From Verrucomicrobiota bacterium (lineage in GTDB: Bacteria; Verrucomicrobiota; Verrucomicrobiae; Limisphaerales; UBA11358): DNA of 45,838 nt. How positions within the stretch are numbered: the first letter of the stretch is position 1; each line of letters starts with the position of its first letter. The stretch covers positions 1 through 45,838 of the forward strand of contig JACZKP010000143.1 of NCBI GenBank assembly GCA_014860005.1, in the 5' to 3' direction. A program made the position numbers and the translations under genes. Shown piece by piece: positions 35,979-45,055 of this stretch. The notes below the pieces were generated by a model, which did not search any database, was not told where the DNA came from, and saw only the letters and a list, made by a program, of their open reading frames with translations.

Positions 35979-37100
35979 TTAGGAGTTCGTACCAATAATT
36001 GAGGCAGCACGCGGGCTGGTATCGGAGGCACCCCAGACCAGCACTTGACTGGTGCCAGCGTAACCCTTCCGCAAGCTTTCGACTGCCCACAAGCAATTAA
36101 GGATTCCGCTCGCAGCGCCGATATCACCCATGCAATCGGCGGGATGCCAAAATTCATCGCTCGGCGCTTTACCCTCCCGCCATCGCAAGTCACCCAAGGC
36201 TCGGATCAGAGCCAGTCCCCATTCCAAAGCACGGTAACGATTGCCGTTCAAATCACAAATGACCAAGGGACGGTCCTTCAAGTGTGGCGTGGCGGCACGA
36301 GCAGACCGGATGGCGGCGGTCAGTCCTTCCCCGCGGTTGGGCTGTTCAGTTCCGGCAGTTGGTTCTTCCGCAGTGCCGGTCGAGAGCAGGCGAGCAAAGA
36401 TACGGCCCGACACCGGACGTTTTTCCAATGCGATAAACGCCGCAGCCTCGCCCGGATAAATACCCTCGGGATTATCATCTGCATCCCGAAGCTGACCGGC
36501 CTCGGTCAGGGATTCGTAAACGGAGGGACGTAATAAGGAATCCACGCCACCTACCAAGGCTCCGGCAATCCGGTTCGAGGCAATTTCTGCAACCGCACGA
36601 TGCAGCGCCACCAACGCAGATGCGCGACCACAGTTGATGACCTCGCCACTGCTGGGCCGCCACGACGGAAAACTGTCAACCAAGCCTCGGAGCAATTCCT
36701 TCCCTGATTCGGCCTCCGCCAGACCAATAAACAAACCCCAGTTCGGCGGCGGGTTCACGCCACGCCCGGTGCCGGACCACGCCTCGTGTGCAGCCGGCAC
36801 CGCCAACGCGACCAAGCGAGCCGGGCCATCCGGAATGAATAGTTCGGCTGGCGACGGTGGCTCGATTTCAAAATGTTCATGGCCAGGCCATTCCTCCACT
36901 TCAGGACCGCCGCGCAGCCATTCCAAAGGAACGCGCCCCCCGGTCGCCGGCCCGATACCACCAAACTCCGCTTCCACCTGGCTGCTAGCCACCGTCCCCA
37001 TTCGCGCGACCCCGGCCCGCAGGGCGGCGCACGTTGCCTGCGCCGAAAGCCCCACCGGAGTCACCGCTCCCACACCGGTAATGGAAAGTTCGCCGCTCAT
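35979..37100 (-). CDS. Ketosynthase/thiolase-fold protein lacking catalytic histidines, T6SS-associated
   Basis: A 373-residue protein with a beta-ketoacyl synthase-like fold but probably not an active one. It opens ELSITGVGAVTPVGLSAQ, as ketosynthases do. Cys157 in VINCGRASALVALHRA aligns with the catalytic Cys of the TACSSSLVALH motif. The first histidine motif (HGTGT) is replaced by DLNGN (283-287) in CDLNGNRYRALEW, and the second (GHxxAAxG) reads GDIGAASG (325-332), so both active-site histidines are missing. Such degenerate ketosynthase-like proteins travel with DUF2169 and PAAR genes in T6SS islands; the role is unknown, perhaps a chaperone or scaffold for the effector. Its ATG overlaps the stop of the upstream DUF2169 gene by four bases (ATGA), and the effector gene starts eight bases after its stop. 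Confidence 0.72.
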   Translation of the reverse strand: MSGELSITGVGAVTPVGLSAQATCAALRAGVARMGTVASSQVEAEFGGIGPATGGRVPLEWLRGGPEVEEWPGHEHFEIEPPSPAELFIPDGPARLVALAVPAAHEAWSGTGRGVNPPPNWGLFIGLAEAESGKELLRGLVDSFPSWRPSSGEVINCGRASALVALHRAVAEIASNRIAGALVGGVDSLLRPSVYESLTEAGQLRDADDNPEGIYPGEAAAFIALEKRPVSGRIFARLLSTGTAEEPTAGTEQPNRGEGLTAAIRSARAATPHLKDRPLVICDLNGNRYRALEWGLALIRALGDLRWREGKAPSDEFWHPADCMGDIGAASGILNCLWAVESLRKGYAGTSQVLVWGASDTSPRAASIIGTNS

Positions 37101-38116
37101 GTTTGTTCTGAAGTCAGCCGCGCTTCGATTCGACTGATCTGTCTGAGCCGGCGATGAACATTCAAGCCGGCTTTCCACAAGAGCGTCAGTTTCATGGCAT
37201 CAGTGTTGATCAGCACTGTGTTGAGATACATGCCAACGGCCTGGTGAACTGTTCCGAAGCATACCGTGACAATCGGCTCGATGTCCGGCAGAGTAAACAG
37301 GACTCTTCCGCCTCGCGTGCAACCAATAACCTCCACGGGCACGCCGCGCTTTAGATAACCACGCGCAATCAAGTCAGGATGCGCGGCGCTATAATGACGG
37401 TCATCAAAATCCTGCGGCAGCAAAGGCATACGATCGTCCTGCCATTTTTGATCATAGGTGCCCAGGTAACGGGCGCGCGGCGCCCAATCGCGCCCTAGGA
37501 AACCAAATCCTTGGGGCGACACTCCTCCACCGGGTCGTTTGAGCAGGTTCTCGGGGTCCTCGATTTGCGGCAGCAGCGTGTCGGCAAATTGCAGTTCGGA
37601 TTTGCCCGAGCGGAAGCCGCGGCCTACTGGATTGCGGGGTTCGCTGGCATGGTCCTTTGGGTTTTTTGCTGAAAGATCCGTACCACCGTACGCATTTTCA
37701 TAAACCAACGGCACTCGGTCAAAAGGCTTGGGACGCGAAATCGAGAAACCGATCAGCGACTTCTGCCAGTGCCGTTCACCGAAAACCTGAACCAACTTTG
37801 ATACCGGGCCAACTCGCAATCCCACGTCCATGCTCGTAGTACCGGGCTGAGGTGCCACCGCACTGCCAATCAAAGCCACATCCGTTGCCAATTTCGGTAT
37901 TCCTAATTCGGCTTCATGCCGGATGCTGCTCTGGCCAGGCTCTCCGTAAAATTCATCGGCGGCGCGAATTGCATCCTGCGGTGCGGCAACTTCCAGCTTC
38001 CCCTTCTCCGAAATGGAGTATGTGGCCTTAGACGCTACGATCAGAAACTCTGCTGCTTGCATGTCCAGCAACACTGTGTGGGCCAGTTGAAAGGGAGTCT
38101 GATTATCGAGGTGCAT
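37097..38116 (-). CDS. DUF2169-like T6SS adaptor protein
   Basis: A 339-residue protein resembling the DUF2169 family, which is encoded next to VgrG/PAAR effectors and is proposed to help load them onto the spike. Recognisable stretches are MHLDNQTPFQLAHTVLLD (start), FLIVASKATYSISEKGKL, RVPLVYENAYGGTDLSA and NPVGRGF, all typical of the family. The start at 38116 was chosen because it begins with the family N-terminus; an upstream extension to 38356 overlaps the HEAT gene by 235 bases. It begins four bases after the upstream stop. It is positioned exactly between the VgrG side and the PAAR effector, which fits an adaptor role. Confidence 0.78.
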   Translation of the reverse strand: MHLDNQTPFQLAHTVLLDMQAAEFLIVASKATYSISEKGKLEVAAPQDAIRAADEFYGEPGQSSIRHEAELGIPKLATDVALIGSAVAPQPGTTSMDVGLRVGPVSKLVQVFGERHWQKSLIGFSISRPKPFDRVPLVYENAYGGTDLSAKNPKDHASEPRNPVGRGFRSGKSELQFADTLLPQIEDPENLLKRPGGGVSPQGFGFLGRDWAPRARYLGTYDQKWQDDRMPLLPQDFDDRHYSAAHPDLIARGYLKRGVPVEVIGCTRGGRVLFTLPDIEPIVTVCFGTVHQAVGMYLNTVLINTDAMKLTLLWKAGLNVHRRLRQISRIEARLTSEQT

Positions 38117-38120
38117 CGGC

Positions 38121-39311
38121 CTATTCTCCAGGAATCGCAACGAATGTTGGCTCACCAGCGAAAAACCCATCCGGCACCTCGCGACGCAGAGCCGGGGCAT
38201 CTGCGATCTCCCCTCCAAGCGACCGTCGCCAAAGGAACTCCATCGGTTCATCGGCGGGATCCCCCTGCCAGGGAAATCGCACACCACGCAAACGGCGCTC
38301 CCGAGAATCCAGCTTGGCTCGGATTTCCCCCCAGTGGCGTCGGGCGAGCGAGTCATTCTTGGCTAAGTCCTGGGTTGCGTGTGGCAAAGAAATTCTTCCC
38401 GTCAGAGACTCGAAAGCAACTTTGGCAACGGCACCAATTTCAGCGGCCTCGTCATCGAGCAAGTCCAACAAGACTTCAGCGAATTCTGGAATGGCTAGTT
38501 CGCGAAGCGCCTCAATCACGGCGTTAATAGTCCTCTTCTGAGTCGCCAGTGAAACAAGTAGCTGCCCGTCGCTGTGATCGCCGAACAGTCCCAAGACCCT
38601 CACCGCGAACTGATCAATCTCCCCTTCCCTTGCCGCCGTCCGGCAGCGACTGAGGGCATCGTGGGGGCGCTGGAGCGCCACCCGCCACAGTGCCGCGCGG
38701 CGTACAGACACGTTCTCATCCTCCAGCAATCGCGCAACCACCGCGGGCCAGTCAGCATGCCGGGCAAGAGCGAAACGCACTTCCGGTCCAGGAACGCTGA
38801 CGAGCTTCGAGGCGATCTCCGACGTGAGCAAGCCGTGCCATCCCCAGGCATCCACGACAATTGACAGCATCGGGTCGGGCAGTTTCTCGATTGAACCGGT
38901 GGGCAAAATGCGTTGGACCACTTCGCGCGGAATTTGACGAAAGGTTTCCTTCCACGCGCACACTGAATCCGCAGCCACCGCCTCCAACCTTTTGTTCACC
39001 CCCGACGCGCTGGGTTCACCCAACTCAAGCCACACGCGACCAGCGGCATGAACCAGCCAGGGATCGTCCGCTTCCAAGAACTTCTCGCACAGTTTTATAC
39101 TTGCCGCCCCGCCCACGCGCAAACCGTCCAGATGCGCTTCAATGCGTTCGGCATGCTGGCGCACTCTCCGTAGCGGCACTTCTCCGGAAAACAACAGCTT
39201 CCTGCGCTGGATGGACAGGTGCGCCAACTCCTCGAGATGCTCTTCGAGAATATCGGGAATCGCCGGTCGGCCCACCGGCGGCTCAGCCACATTGGTTTCG
39301 CGTTCAGCCAC
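38121..39311 (-). CDS. HEAT-repeat T6SS-associated protein (TIGR02270-like)
   Basis: A 396-residue alpha-helical protein that fits the TIGR02270-type family found in T6SS loci. The signature opening IPDILEEHLEELAHLSIQRR is followed by LRRVRQHAERIEAHLDGLR, then HEAT-like helical repeats (LLEDENVSVRRAALWRVAL, LLDLLDDEAAEIGAVAKVAF). No catalytic motif is seen; HEAT repeats usually mediate protein binding. The start is uncertain: there is no ATG near the family N-terminus, so I used a GTG at 39311 (27 bases after the upstream stop at 39338); another GTG at 39290 is possible, and an ATG-like start at 39458 would overlap DUF6484 for 120 bases. Confidence 0.72.
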   Translation of the reverse strand: MAERETNVAEPPVGRPAIPDILEEHLEELAHLSIQRRKLLFSGEVPLRRVRQHAERIEAHLDGLRVGGAASIKLCEKFLEADDPWLVHAAGRVWLELGEPSASGVNKRLEAVAADSVCAWKETFRQIPREVVQRILPTGSIEKLPDPMLSIVVDAWGWHGLLTSEIASKLVSVPGPEVRFALARHADWPAVVARLLEDENVSVRRAALWRVALQRPHDALSRCRTAAREGEIDQFAVRVLGLFGDHSDGQLLVSLATQKRTINAVIEALRELAIPEFAEVLLDLLDDEAAEIGAVAKVAFESLTGRISLPHATQDLAKNDSLARRHWGEIRAKLDSRERRLRGVRFPWQGDPADEPMEFLWRRSLGGEIADAPALRREVPDGFFAGEPTFVAIPGE

Positions 39312-39337
39312 GGGTGACTCGGGACAAACCCGGTTGA

Positions 39338-39946
39338 TCAGTTTATGTCCACGGTTGCGCCCTTGATTCTGACCGGCCCGCTGGAACTGGTCACCACGTG
39401 GGTGCCCTTCAAAATCACGCGCCCACTCTGCCGCAGCACAATACTCGCGTTGCCGCATTTTAATTCAATCTCATGCCCGGCGGTCAGCCTGACCGTCTCG
39501 CCTTCCACAGTAACCTCAAGTTGTCCAGCAGCAGCCTCGCGGGCGGACGCAGCGATGCGCTCACGCAATAGGCTGATCAAAACCAGCCGGGAGGGACTCT
39601 CATTGGTGCGAACTGCTAGAGCACGCTGATGATTGCGAGCGGCGGGCACCAGCACTCCATCCGACAAAGCAGTGCCAATAATTACCGGTTCTGCCGGCCC
39701 TACCCCGGGCTCGGCAACAAACAGAATCCGGCCCTCCTCGTCAATCCCATCCAGATGACCGGTGATGATCTGCGCCATTTCCCGGTTGTTGCCGCCCACC
39801 GGAGATTCAAACATTCCACGCATCCACTCGGCAGTATCGTTATTCAGGCCAATCGCAGGTGTCGCGGCAGCATTATCCGCTTCAAAAACGACCGTTTGTC
39901 CGCCAATCGCGCGTGCTTCGCTTACCGTGGCTGGTTTCCTTTTCAT
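39338..39946 (-). CDS. DUF6484-like T6SS spike-associated protein
   Basis: A 202-residue protein. About residues 40-125 resemble the DUF6484 region (GHLDGIDEEGRILFVAEPG, PVIIGTALSDG); the C-terminus (about 145-202) contains short beta strands, EIELKCGNASIVLRQSG then VRIKGATVDIN, that look like the beta-helix end of VgrG. It therefore probably sits on or near the spike. The ATG at 39946 follows AGGTGA at six bases; a GTG at 39955 directly after the vgrG stop (39956) is an alternative. It is translationally close to vgrG, and a spike adaptor or tip-domain role is inferred from this. Confidence 0.68.
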   Translation of the reverse strand: MKRKPATVSEARAIGGQTVVFEADNAAATPAIGLNNDTAEWMRGMFESPVGGNNREMAQIITGHLDGIDEEGRILFVAEPGVGPAEPVIIGTALSDGVLVPAARNHQRALAVRTNESPSRLVLISLLRERIAASAREAAAGQLEVTVEGETVRLTAGHEIELKCGNASIVLRQSGRVILKGTHVVTSSSGPVRIKGATVDIN

Positions 39947-39955
39947 CAAAATCAC

Positions 39956-42040
39956 CTAATTTGCAGCAATCTTGCTGCCCTTCAAGATCATGTCTCCCGA
40001 CGCTTTAGCATTGATCTTGCCTGAACCCTCCAAGGTCAGGTCTTTGCCCTTGATCTGAATCGTGCCATCCTTCTTCATGGTAATGCTCGCACTGCCGGTC
40101 TTCAGCGTGATGTCATCAGCCGCTTCCAGAACAAAGCTTTTTCCCACCTTGATGGCCTGACTCTTCTCGATTGTCTGCTGGAGGTTTCCGCCAACGGACA
40201 ACGTTTCGTCCTTGGCGACCGTTTGGGTGCGCTTGCCCCCGACATCAATGGTTTCGTCCGCCTCAACGCTTACCGAGCGCTTCGCCCCCACGGACAAATC
40301 TTCATTCTTGCCGATTGAGGTGGTGCGGTTTTCATCAATGGTAATCGTTTCGTTCTTGTTCACCGTCTCTGCACGGTTGCCGTGGATGGTGATGGACTCA
40401 TCGTTGTCCACAGTCTCACTTCGATCATGCTTAACGTGGGTCGTCTCGTCATTGTCAATGGTCTTCACACGGTCGTGGCCGACCCAGTGAGTCTCGTCAT
40501 TTTCAACTTCAATATCTTGATCCTTCTCCGCATGAATGAAGAGCTGTTCCTCGCCTTTTTTGTCCTCAAAGCGGATTTCGTTGAAGTTGGGGGTGCTTGC
40601 GCCCTTGGATGAGCGGCTCTTGATGCCGCTTTGCGTCTTGTTGGCTGGCAACTCGTAGGGCGGTACCTGGTCGGCGTTGTAAACGCGACCGGTGATGATC
40701 GGACGATCCGGGTCGCCCTCCAAGAATTCGATAATGACTTCCTGCCCCATGCGCGGGATGTGAATGGCACCCCATTCCTTCCCAGCCCAGTATTGGGAAA
40801 CCCGCACCCAGCAGGAGGAGTTCTCGTCGGCTTTGCCATAGCGGTCCCAGTGGAACTGCACTTTTACCCGCGCGTGTTCGTCCGTGTAAATTTCCTCACC
40901 GGAAGGGCCGGAGACAATCGCGGTTTGCGGTCCTTGCACAATGGGTTTGGGGGTCTTTCGCGCCGCGCGAAAAACCTGCTGCGAGTCAATGGCTGTAAAA
41001 CTACAGGAGAAGAATTCACCTTCGCCTTCGGCGCCGCCGCTCGCAAACTCACCCGCGTCCACACGCAACGAAACTCCGGTAATCAAGTATTCGCGGTTCT
41101 GATCACTTCGCGGATGGTTTTTGAGTTTGAAGGTGTTACCGGCCGCCAGGCCGCGGGCGCTGGCCTGACCGCGCAGAAGTTCGTGTTGCGCCTGCAATTC
41201 GTGGAGGCGCACGTCCGCCAGCCGCTCGCCTTCGCCCTGCTCGAGGTACTCACCAGGGTAGTCGTAAATCTCGAACTTCGCCTGCCCATGCTGACGGGTC
41301 ACACTGGTGGAGGCGCGCAACGAAGCCTTGGGCTTCTTGAAGTCGAAATCGTTCAGCGCGTAAGCCCCCGGCTGCACTTCCTGCACCACAGTCCAGTCGG
41401 TGACCGCTTCCCGTCCGCCCGCGCCTCGTTCCAGTTCGTAATAGGCCACCTCCTCATACCCCTCAAACGGCTTGTGCGCGCTGATGGAATCCGCCAACAC
41501 CAGCATGTGCTTGCCGTCTTCGTGAGTGAAGAAATAGTAAATGCCTTCCTGTTCCATCAACCGGCTGACGAAATTAAAATCCGTTTCCCGGTATTGGACG
41601 CAGTACTCCTTTTTCTCGTAACTGCCGGAAAGCTTGAGTTGGTAGTCGTCAAAGCCGTGGCCTTTGAACACCTCCTCAATGATCTCCGGGACGGATTTTT
41701 CCTGAAAAATGCGGCAGTCGGACGTGCGGGTGAGCAGCCAAAGCCACGGGACAAGGGTCGCCCGGTAACGGGCGTAACCACCCTGATTGGGCACTTGCAC
41801 GAGGCGGCTGACAAACCCATTGAAGTAACGCTTGCTGTTCTGTCCGACTTCCAGCCGGATGGTGGCTGGATGCCCCACGATCTTGTCGAAGCCAATCTCC
41901 CCGTCCTCGCTGACGAGTTCCGCTTCTATTTCAAACAACCGGCTAAGTTGCTCCTGGACGGAAACGGACTGCGCCGCCAACGCCTCGGGACCGAGGGCGG
42001 TGTTGATCCCCAACAAACGGCTTTCCTGTTTTGGTGGCAT
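39956..42040 (-). CDS. vgrG: VgrG/TssI spike protein
   Basis: The T6SS spike that tops the Hcp tube and carries PAAR effectors. The 694 residues have the gp27-like base at about 1-370 (LLTRTSDCRIFQEKSVPEII, split by its helices, YRETDFNFVSRLMEQEGIYYFF), a gp5 OB-fold at about 390-470 (HARVKVQFHWDRYGK, VRVSQYWAGKEWG, PRMGQEVIIEFLEGDPDRP), then a C-terminal beta-helix needle of short repeats (about 525-640) such as TVDNDESITIHGN and TIDENRTTSIGKN. No extra effector domain follows the needle. It lies between clpV (147-base gap) and the DUF6484 gene. It could form a heterotrimer or homotrimer; only one vgrG is in the window. Confidence 0.96.
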   Translation of the reverse strand: MPPKQESRLLGINTALGPEALAAQSVSVQEQLSRLFEIEAELVSEDGEIGFDKIVGHPATIRLEVGQNSKRYFNGFVSRLVQVPNQGGYARYRATLVPWLWLLTRTSDCRIFQEKSVPEIIEEVFKGHGFDDYQLKLSGSYEKKEYCVQYRETDFNFVSRLMEQEGIYYFFTHEDGKHMLVLADSISAHKPFEGYEEVAYYELERGAGGREAVTDWTVVQEVQPGAYALNDFDFKKPKASLRASTSVTRQHGQAKFEIYDYPGEYLEQGEGERLADVRLHELQAQHELLRGQASARGLAAGNTFKLKNHPRSDQNREYLITGVSLRVDAGEFASGGAEGEGEFFSCSFTAIDSQQVFRAARKTPKPIVQGPQTAIVSGPSGEEIYTDEHARVKVQFHWDRYGKADENSSCWVRVSQYWAGKEWGAIHIPRMGQEVIIEFLEGDPDRPIITGRVYNADQVPPYELPANKTQSGIKSRSSKGASTPNFNEIRFEDKKGEEQLFIHAEKDQDIEVENDETHWVGHDRVKTIDNDETTHVKHDRSETVDNDESITIHGNRAETVNKNETITIDENRTTSIGKNEDLSVGAKRSVSVEADETIDVGGKRTQTVAKDETLSVGGNLQQTIEKSQAIKVGKSFVLEAADDITLKTGSASITMKKDGTIQIKGKDLTLEGSGKINAKASGDMILKGSKIAAN

Positions 42041-42187
42041 GGCTTTAGGCTTCGTGTGAACGAATAACAGAATCTGACGCTTGGAGCAAATTCATTCTTG
42101 GCCCGATCGTTGCCTCGCCCCTTCGCTGACCCCGAAACTCCAGTTGGCCAACCGGCTTGGATTTCATGGTTTGAAACCCAACCGGCC

Positions 42188-44896
42188 TCAATCAAACGCG
42201 AAAGCAAAGTTCCCGTCCTTCACCTCCACATGCACCCGCTTGATTTCGCTGCCGGCGGCGAGGCGCGACAGGAACTCGCGACCGATTTCGGGCAGCATGG
42301 TGTTAGTGATGAGCGCGTCCACCATACGGGCGCCGCGTTCGAGTTCGGTACACCGCTGGCCGATCAATTCCGGCACCGACTCATCGAAACTGAAGGGCAC
42401 CTTGTGGTTTTCCTTCACGCGCTTCTCTACGCGGGCAAGGTTCAGTTTGATGATGCGCCGCAACACTTCCTTGCTGATGGGGTAGTAAGGCACGACCACG
42501 AGACGATTGAGCAGCGCGTCGGGAAACACCTTTGTCAGCGGCGTGCGCATGGCCTTCTCCAGTCCCTCAGCATTGGGCATCAACTCCGGGTCCTTGCATA
42601 GGTTGATGATCACATCCTGCGCGGCGTTGCTCGTCAGGATGATGATCGTGTTTTTGAAATCTATGTATTTTCCCTCGGCGTCCTCCATCCAACCCTTGTC
42701 GAACACCTGGAAGAAAATCTCGTGAACGTCCGAGTGCGCCTTCTCCACCTCGTCGAGCAGGACAACGCTGTAGGGACGGCGGCGCACGGCTTCGGTGAGA
42801 ATCCCGCCCTCGCCGTAACCCACGTAGCCCGGCGGTGATCCCTTGAGGGTACTGACGGTGTGGGCTTCCTGGAACTCGCTCATGTTGATCGAGATCAGGT
42901 TTTGTTCGCCGCCATAGAGTGCCTCGGCCAAAGTCAGCGCGGTTTCCGTTTTACCCGTGCCGCTGGGACCGACGAGCATGAACACCCCGATGGGGCGATT
43001 GGGATTATCGAGCCGTGCGCGACTTGTCTGGACACGACGCGAGATCAAGTCCAAAGCGTGACGCTGACCGATGACCCGGCGTTCCAGGATATCCGCAAGC
43101 TTGAGCACCTGCTCGATCTCATTCTTCACCATGCGGCCCACGGGAATCCCGGTCCAGTCCGCCACCACGGCCGCGATGGCATTGGCATCCACACTGGGAA
43201 ATACCAGCGGGGACTCGCCTTGAAACTCTTTGAGCTTGCCCTGGAGTTCCTTCAATTCCGCAAGCAGCTTGTCGCGCTCCTCGGGAGTGATGGCGTCCTT
43301 GGGATCCGCCGGTTTCATTTCGTTTGGCTGGGCTTCGATGGTGCTGCCAGCGGCGCGCAATTTGGCGCGCAGGTCAAGGATTTTGCCGACGAGTTCCTTT
43401 TCCTCGTTCCAGTGCTTTTCCAGTCCGACGAGGGCTTCCGTTTCCTGTAGCCTTTGGGCGTTAATTTCCGCAACGCGTGCCTGGTGATCCAGACCCGTGG
43501 CCGTCTCGCGGCCCAGAATCTCCAACTCGGTGTCAAGTGACTGGATGCGACGGCGGCAGTCGTCCACTTCCGGCGGCACCGCGTGCTGGCTCACAGCCAC
43601 ACGCGCAGCCGCAGTGTCAATGAGACTCACCGCCTTGTCGGGCAACTGCCGTCCGGCAATGTAACGATGTGACAGGCGGACTGCCGCGTCTATCGCCTCG
43701 TCGAGCACCTGCACCTTGTGATGCTTTTCAAAGGGCACCATGACGGCGCGCATCATTTGAATGCACTTCGCTTCGCCGGGTTCCTCCACCTTGACGACCT
43801 GAAACCGCCGGGTCAGCGCCGGATCTTTTTCGATGTGCCGCTTGTATTCATCCCAGGTTGTGGCGGCAATGGTGCGCAAAGTGCCGCGGGCCAGCGCCGG
43901 CTTGAGCAAATTCGCGGCATCGCTGGCGCCACTGCCGCCCGCGCCCATCAACGTGTGAGCTTCGTCAATGAACAGAATCACCGGTTTGGGAGAATTCTGA
44001 ATTTCGTCAATGACCCCACGGAGCCGCTGTTCAAATTCGCCCTTCATGCTCGCGCCGGCCTGAAGCAATCCCACGTCGAGCGACCGCACGCTGACCTCTT
44101 TGAGCGCGGGAGGAACGTCACCCGCCAGGATACGATGAACGAAGCCTTCGACCACGGCGGTTTTGCCCACGCCCGCTTCGCCGGTCAGGATCGGGTTGTT
44201 CTGCCGGCGGCGCATCAGAATATCCACGCACTGGCGGATTTCCTCGTCACGGCCAATGATGGGATCAATCTCGCCTTTGCGCGCCTTCTCGGTCAGGTCC
44301 ACGGTAAAGCGTTTGAGCGCCTCCTGTTTGCCCATTTCGGCGGGCGGAATGGCCCCGCTCGTTTCGCCCGGCTCGGCGCCGGCCGATATTCGCGTGCCGT
44401 CGCTGGCCTGCATGGCGTCTTCGGGCGAGCCGCCCACGATGCGCGCGTAATCGTCGGTGAGTTGCTCCAGTTTGATCTTGGCGAACTCCCGCGAGAGGCC
44501 CACGAACACATTTTTCAGCGAGTCGGTCTTCAGGAACGCGACGATGAGGTGGCCGGTGCGAACCTGGTATTCGCCAAAGAGGAGGGTGGAAAACAGATAC
44601 GCCTGCTGGAGCGCGCCTTCGATGTGCGGTGAGAAATCGCTGATGGATGTGGCGCCGCGAGGCAGGCGATCCAGCGCGGCCACCAGATCGGTGGCCAGAC
44701 GCGACGTATCCAGGTTGAAATGCTTGATGATGCGCAACACGTCGGAGTCCTGTTGCTGCAACAACTGGTGAAACCAATGCACGGTTTCGACGTAGGGATT
44801 GCCGCGCATCTTGCAGAAGATGGTGGCCGCCTCGATGGATTTGTATCCAATTGGATTGAGTTTGCCGAACAGAGTGGAGCGTTTGATGTCAGCCAT
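42188..44896 (-). CDS. clpV: T6SS ATPase ClpV/TssH
   Basis: Hexameric AAA+ disaggregase that extracts and recycles the contracted sheath. The 902-residue protein has a Clp N-domain (about 1-160; ClpV lengths run 850-900), a first AAA+ module with Walker A GEAGVGKT (239-246) and Walker [11 protein letters not shown] (307-316), a coiled-coil middle domain (about 440-560), and a second module with Walker A GPSGTGKT (643-650) and Walker [11 protein letters not shown] (711-720). The pore loop and arginine fingers appear intact. The start is ATG 44896. ClpB is a close relative, but the T6SS neighbours tssG and vgrG make ClpV the better call. The fused TssB-TssC would be its substrate here; whether the ClpV-binding helix of TssC survives in the fusion is not clear. 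Confidence 0.93.
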   Translation of the reverse strand: MADIKRSTLFGKLNPIGYKSIEAATIFCKMRGNPYVETVHWFHQLLQQQDSDVLRIIKHFNLDTSRLATDLVAALDRLPRGATSISDFSPHIEGALQQAYLFSTLLFGEYQVRTGHLIVAFLKTDSLKNVFVGLSREFAKIKLEQLTDDYARIVGGSPEDAMQASDGTRISAGAEPGETSGAIPPAEMGKQEALKRFTVDLTEKARKGEIDPIIGRDEEIRQCVDILMRRRQNNPILTGEAGVGKTAVVEGFVHRILAGDVPPALKEVSVRSLDVGLLQAGASMKGEFEQRLRGVIDEIQNSPKPVILFIDEAHTLMGAGGSGASDAANLLKPALARGTLRTIAATTWDEYKRHIEKDPALTRRFQVVKVEEPGEAKCIQMMRAVMVPFEKHHKVQVLDEAIDAAVRLSHRYIAGRQLPDKAVSLIDTAAARVAVSQHAVPPEVDDCRRRIQSLDTELEILGRETATGLDHQARVAEINAQRLQETEALVGLEKHWNEEKELVGKILDLRAKLRAAGSTIEAQPNEMKPADPKDAITPEERDKLLAELKELQGKLKEFQGESPLVFPSVDANAIAAVVADWTGIPVGRMVKNEIEQVLKLADILERRVIGQRHALDLISRRVQTSRARLDNPNRPIGVFMLVGPSGTGKTETALTLAEALYGGEQNLISINMSEFQEAHTVSTLKGSPPGYVGYGEGGILTEAVRRRPYSVVLLDEVEKAHSDVHEIFFQVFDKGWMEDAEGKYIDFKNTIIILTSNAAQDVIINLCKDPELMPNAEGLEKAMRTPLTKVFPDALLNRLVVVPYYPISKEVLRRIIKLNLARVEKRVKENHKVPFSFDESVPELIGQRCTELERGARMVDALITNTMLPEIGREFLSRLAAGSEIKRVHVEVKDGNFAFAFD

Positions 44897-45055
44897 AAGA
44901 GCAGTCCAGAGTTGCGCAGGGTGGATTGGTTTTAGATGGGTCGTTCAGTTCATTGATTGCCGGGCGGCGTGATCCAACCCGCAGTATGGCCTCGCCGCCG
45001 TGCCGCCACGCAGGGCAACGCCACCCGGAAAAAAGCGATGGCAGGCGTTGGATTT

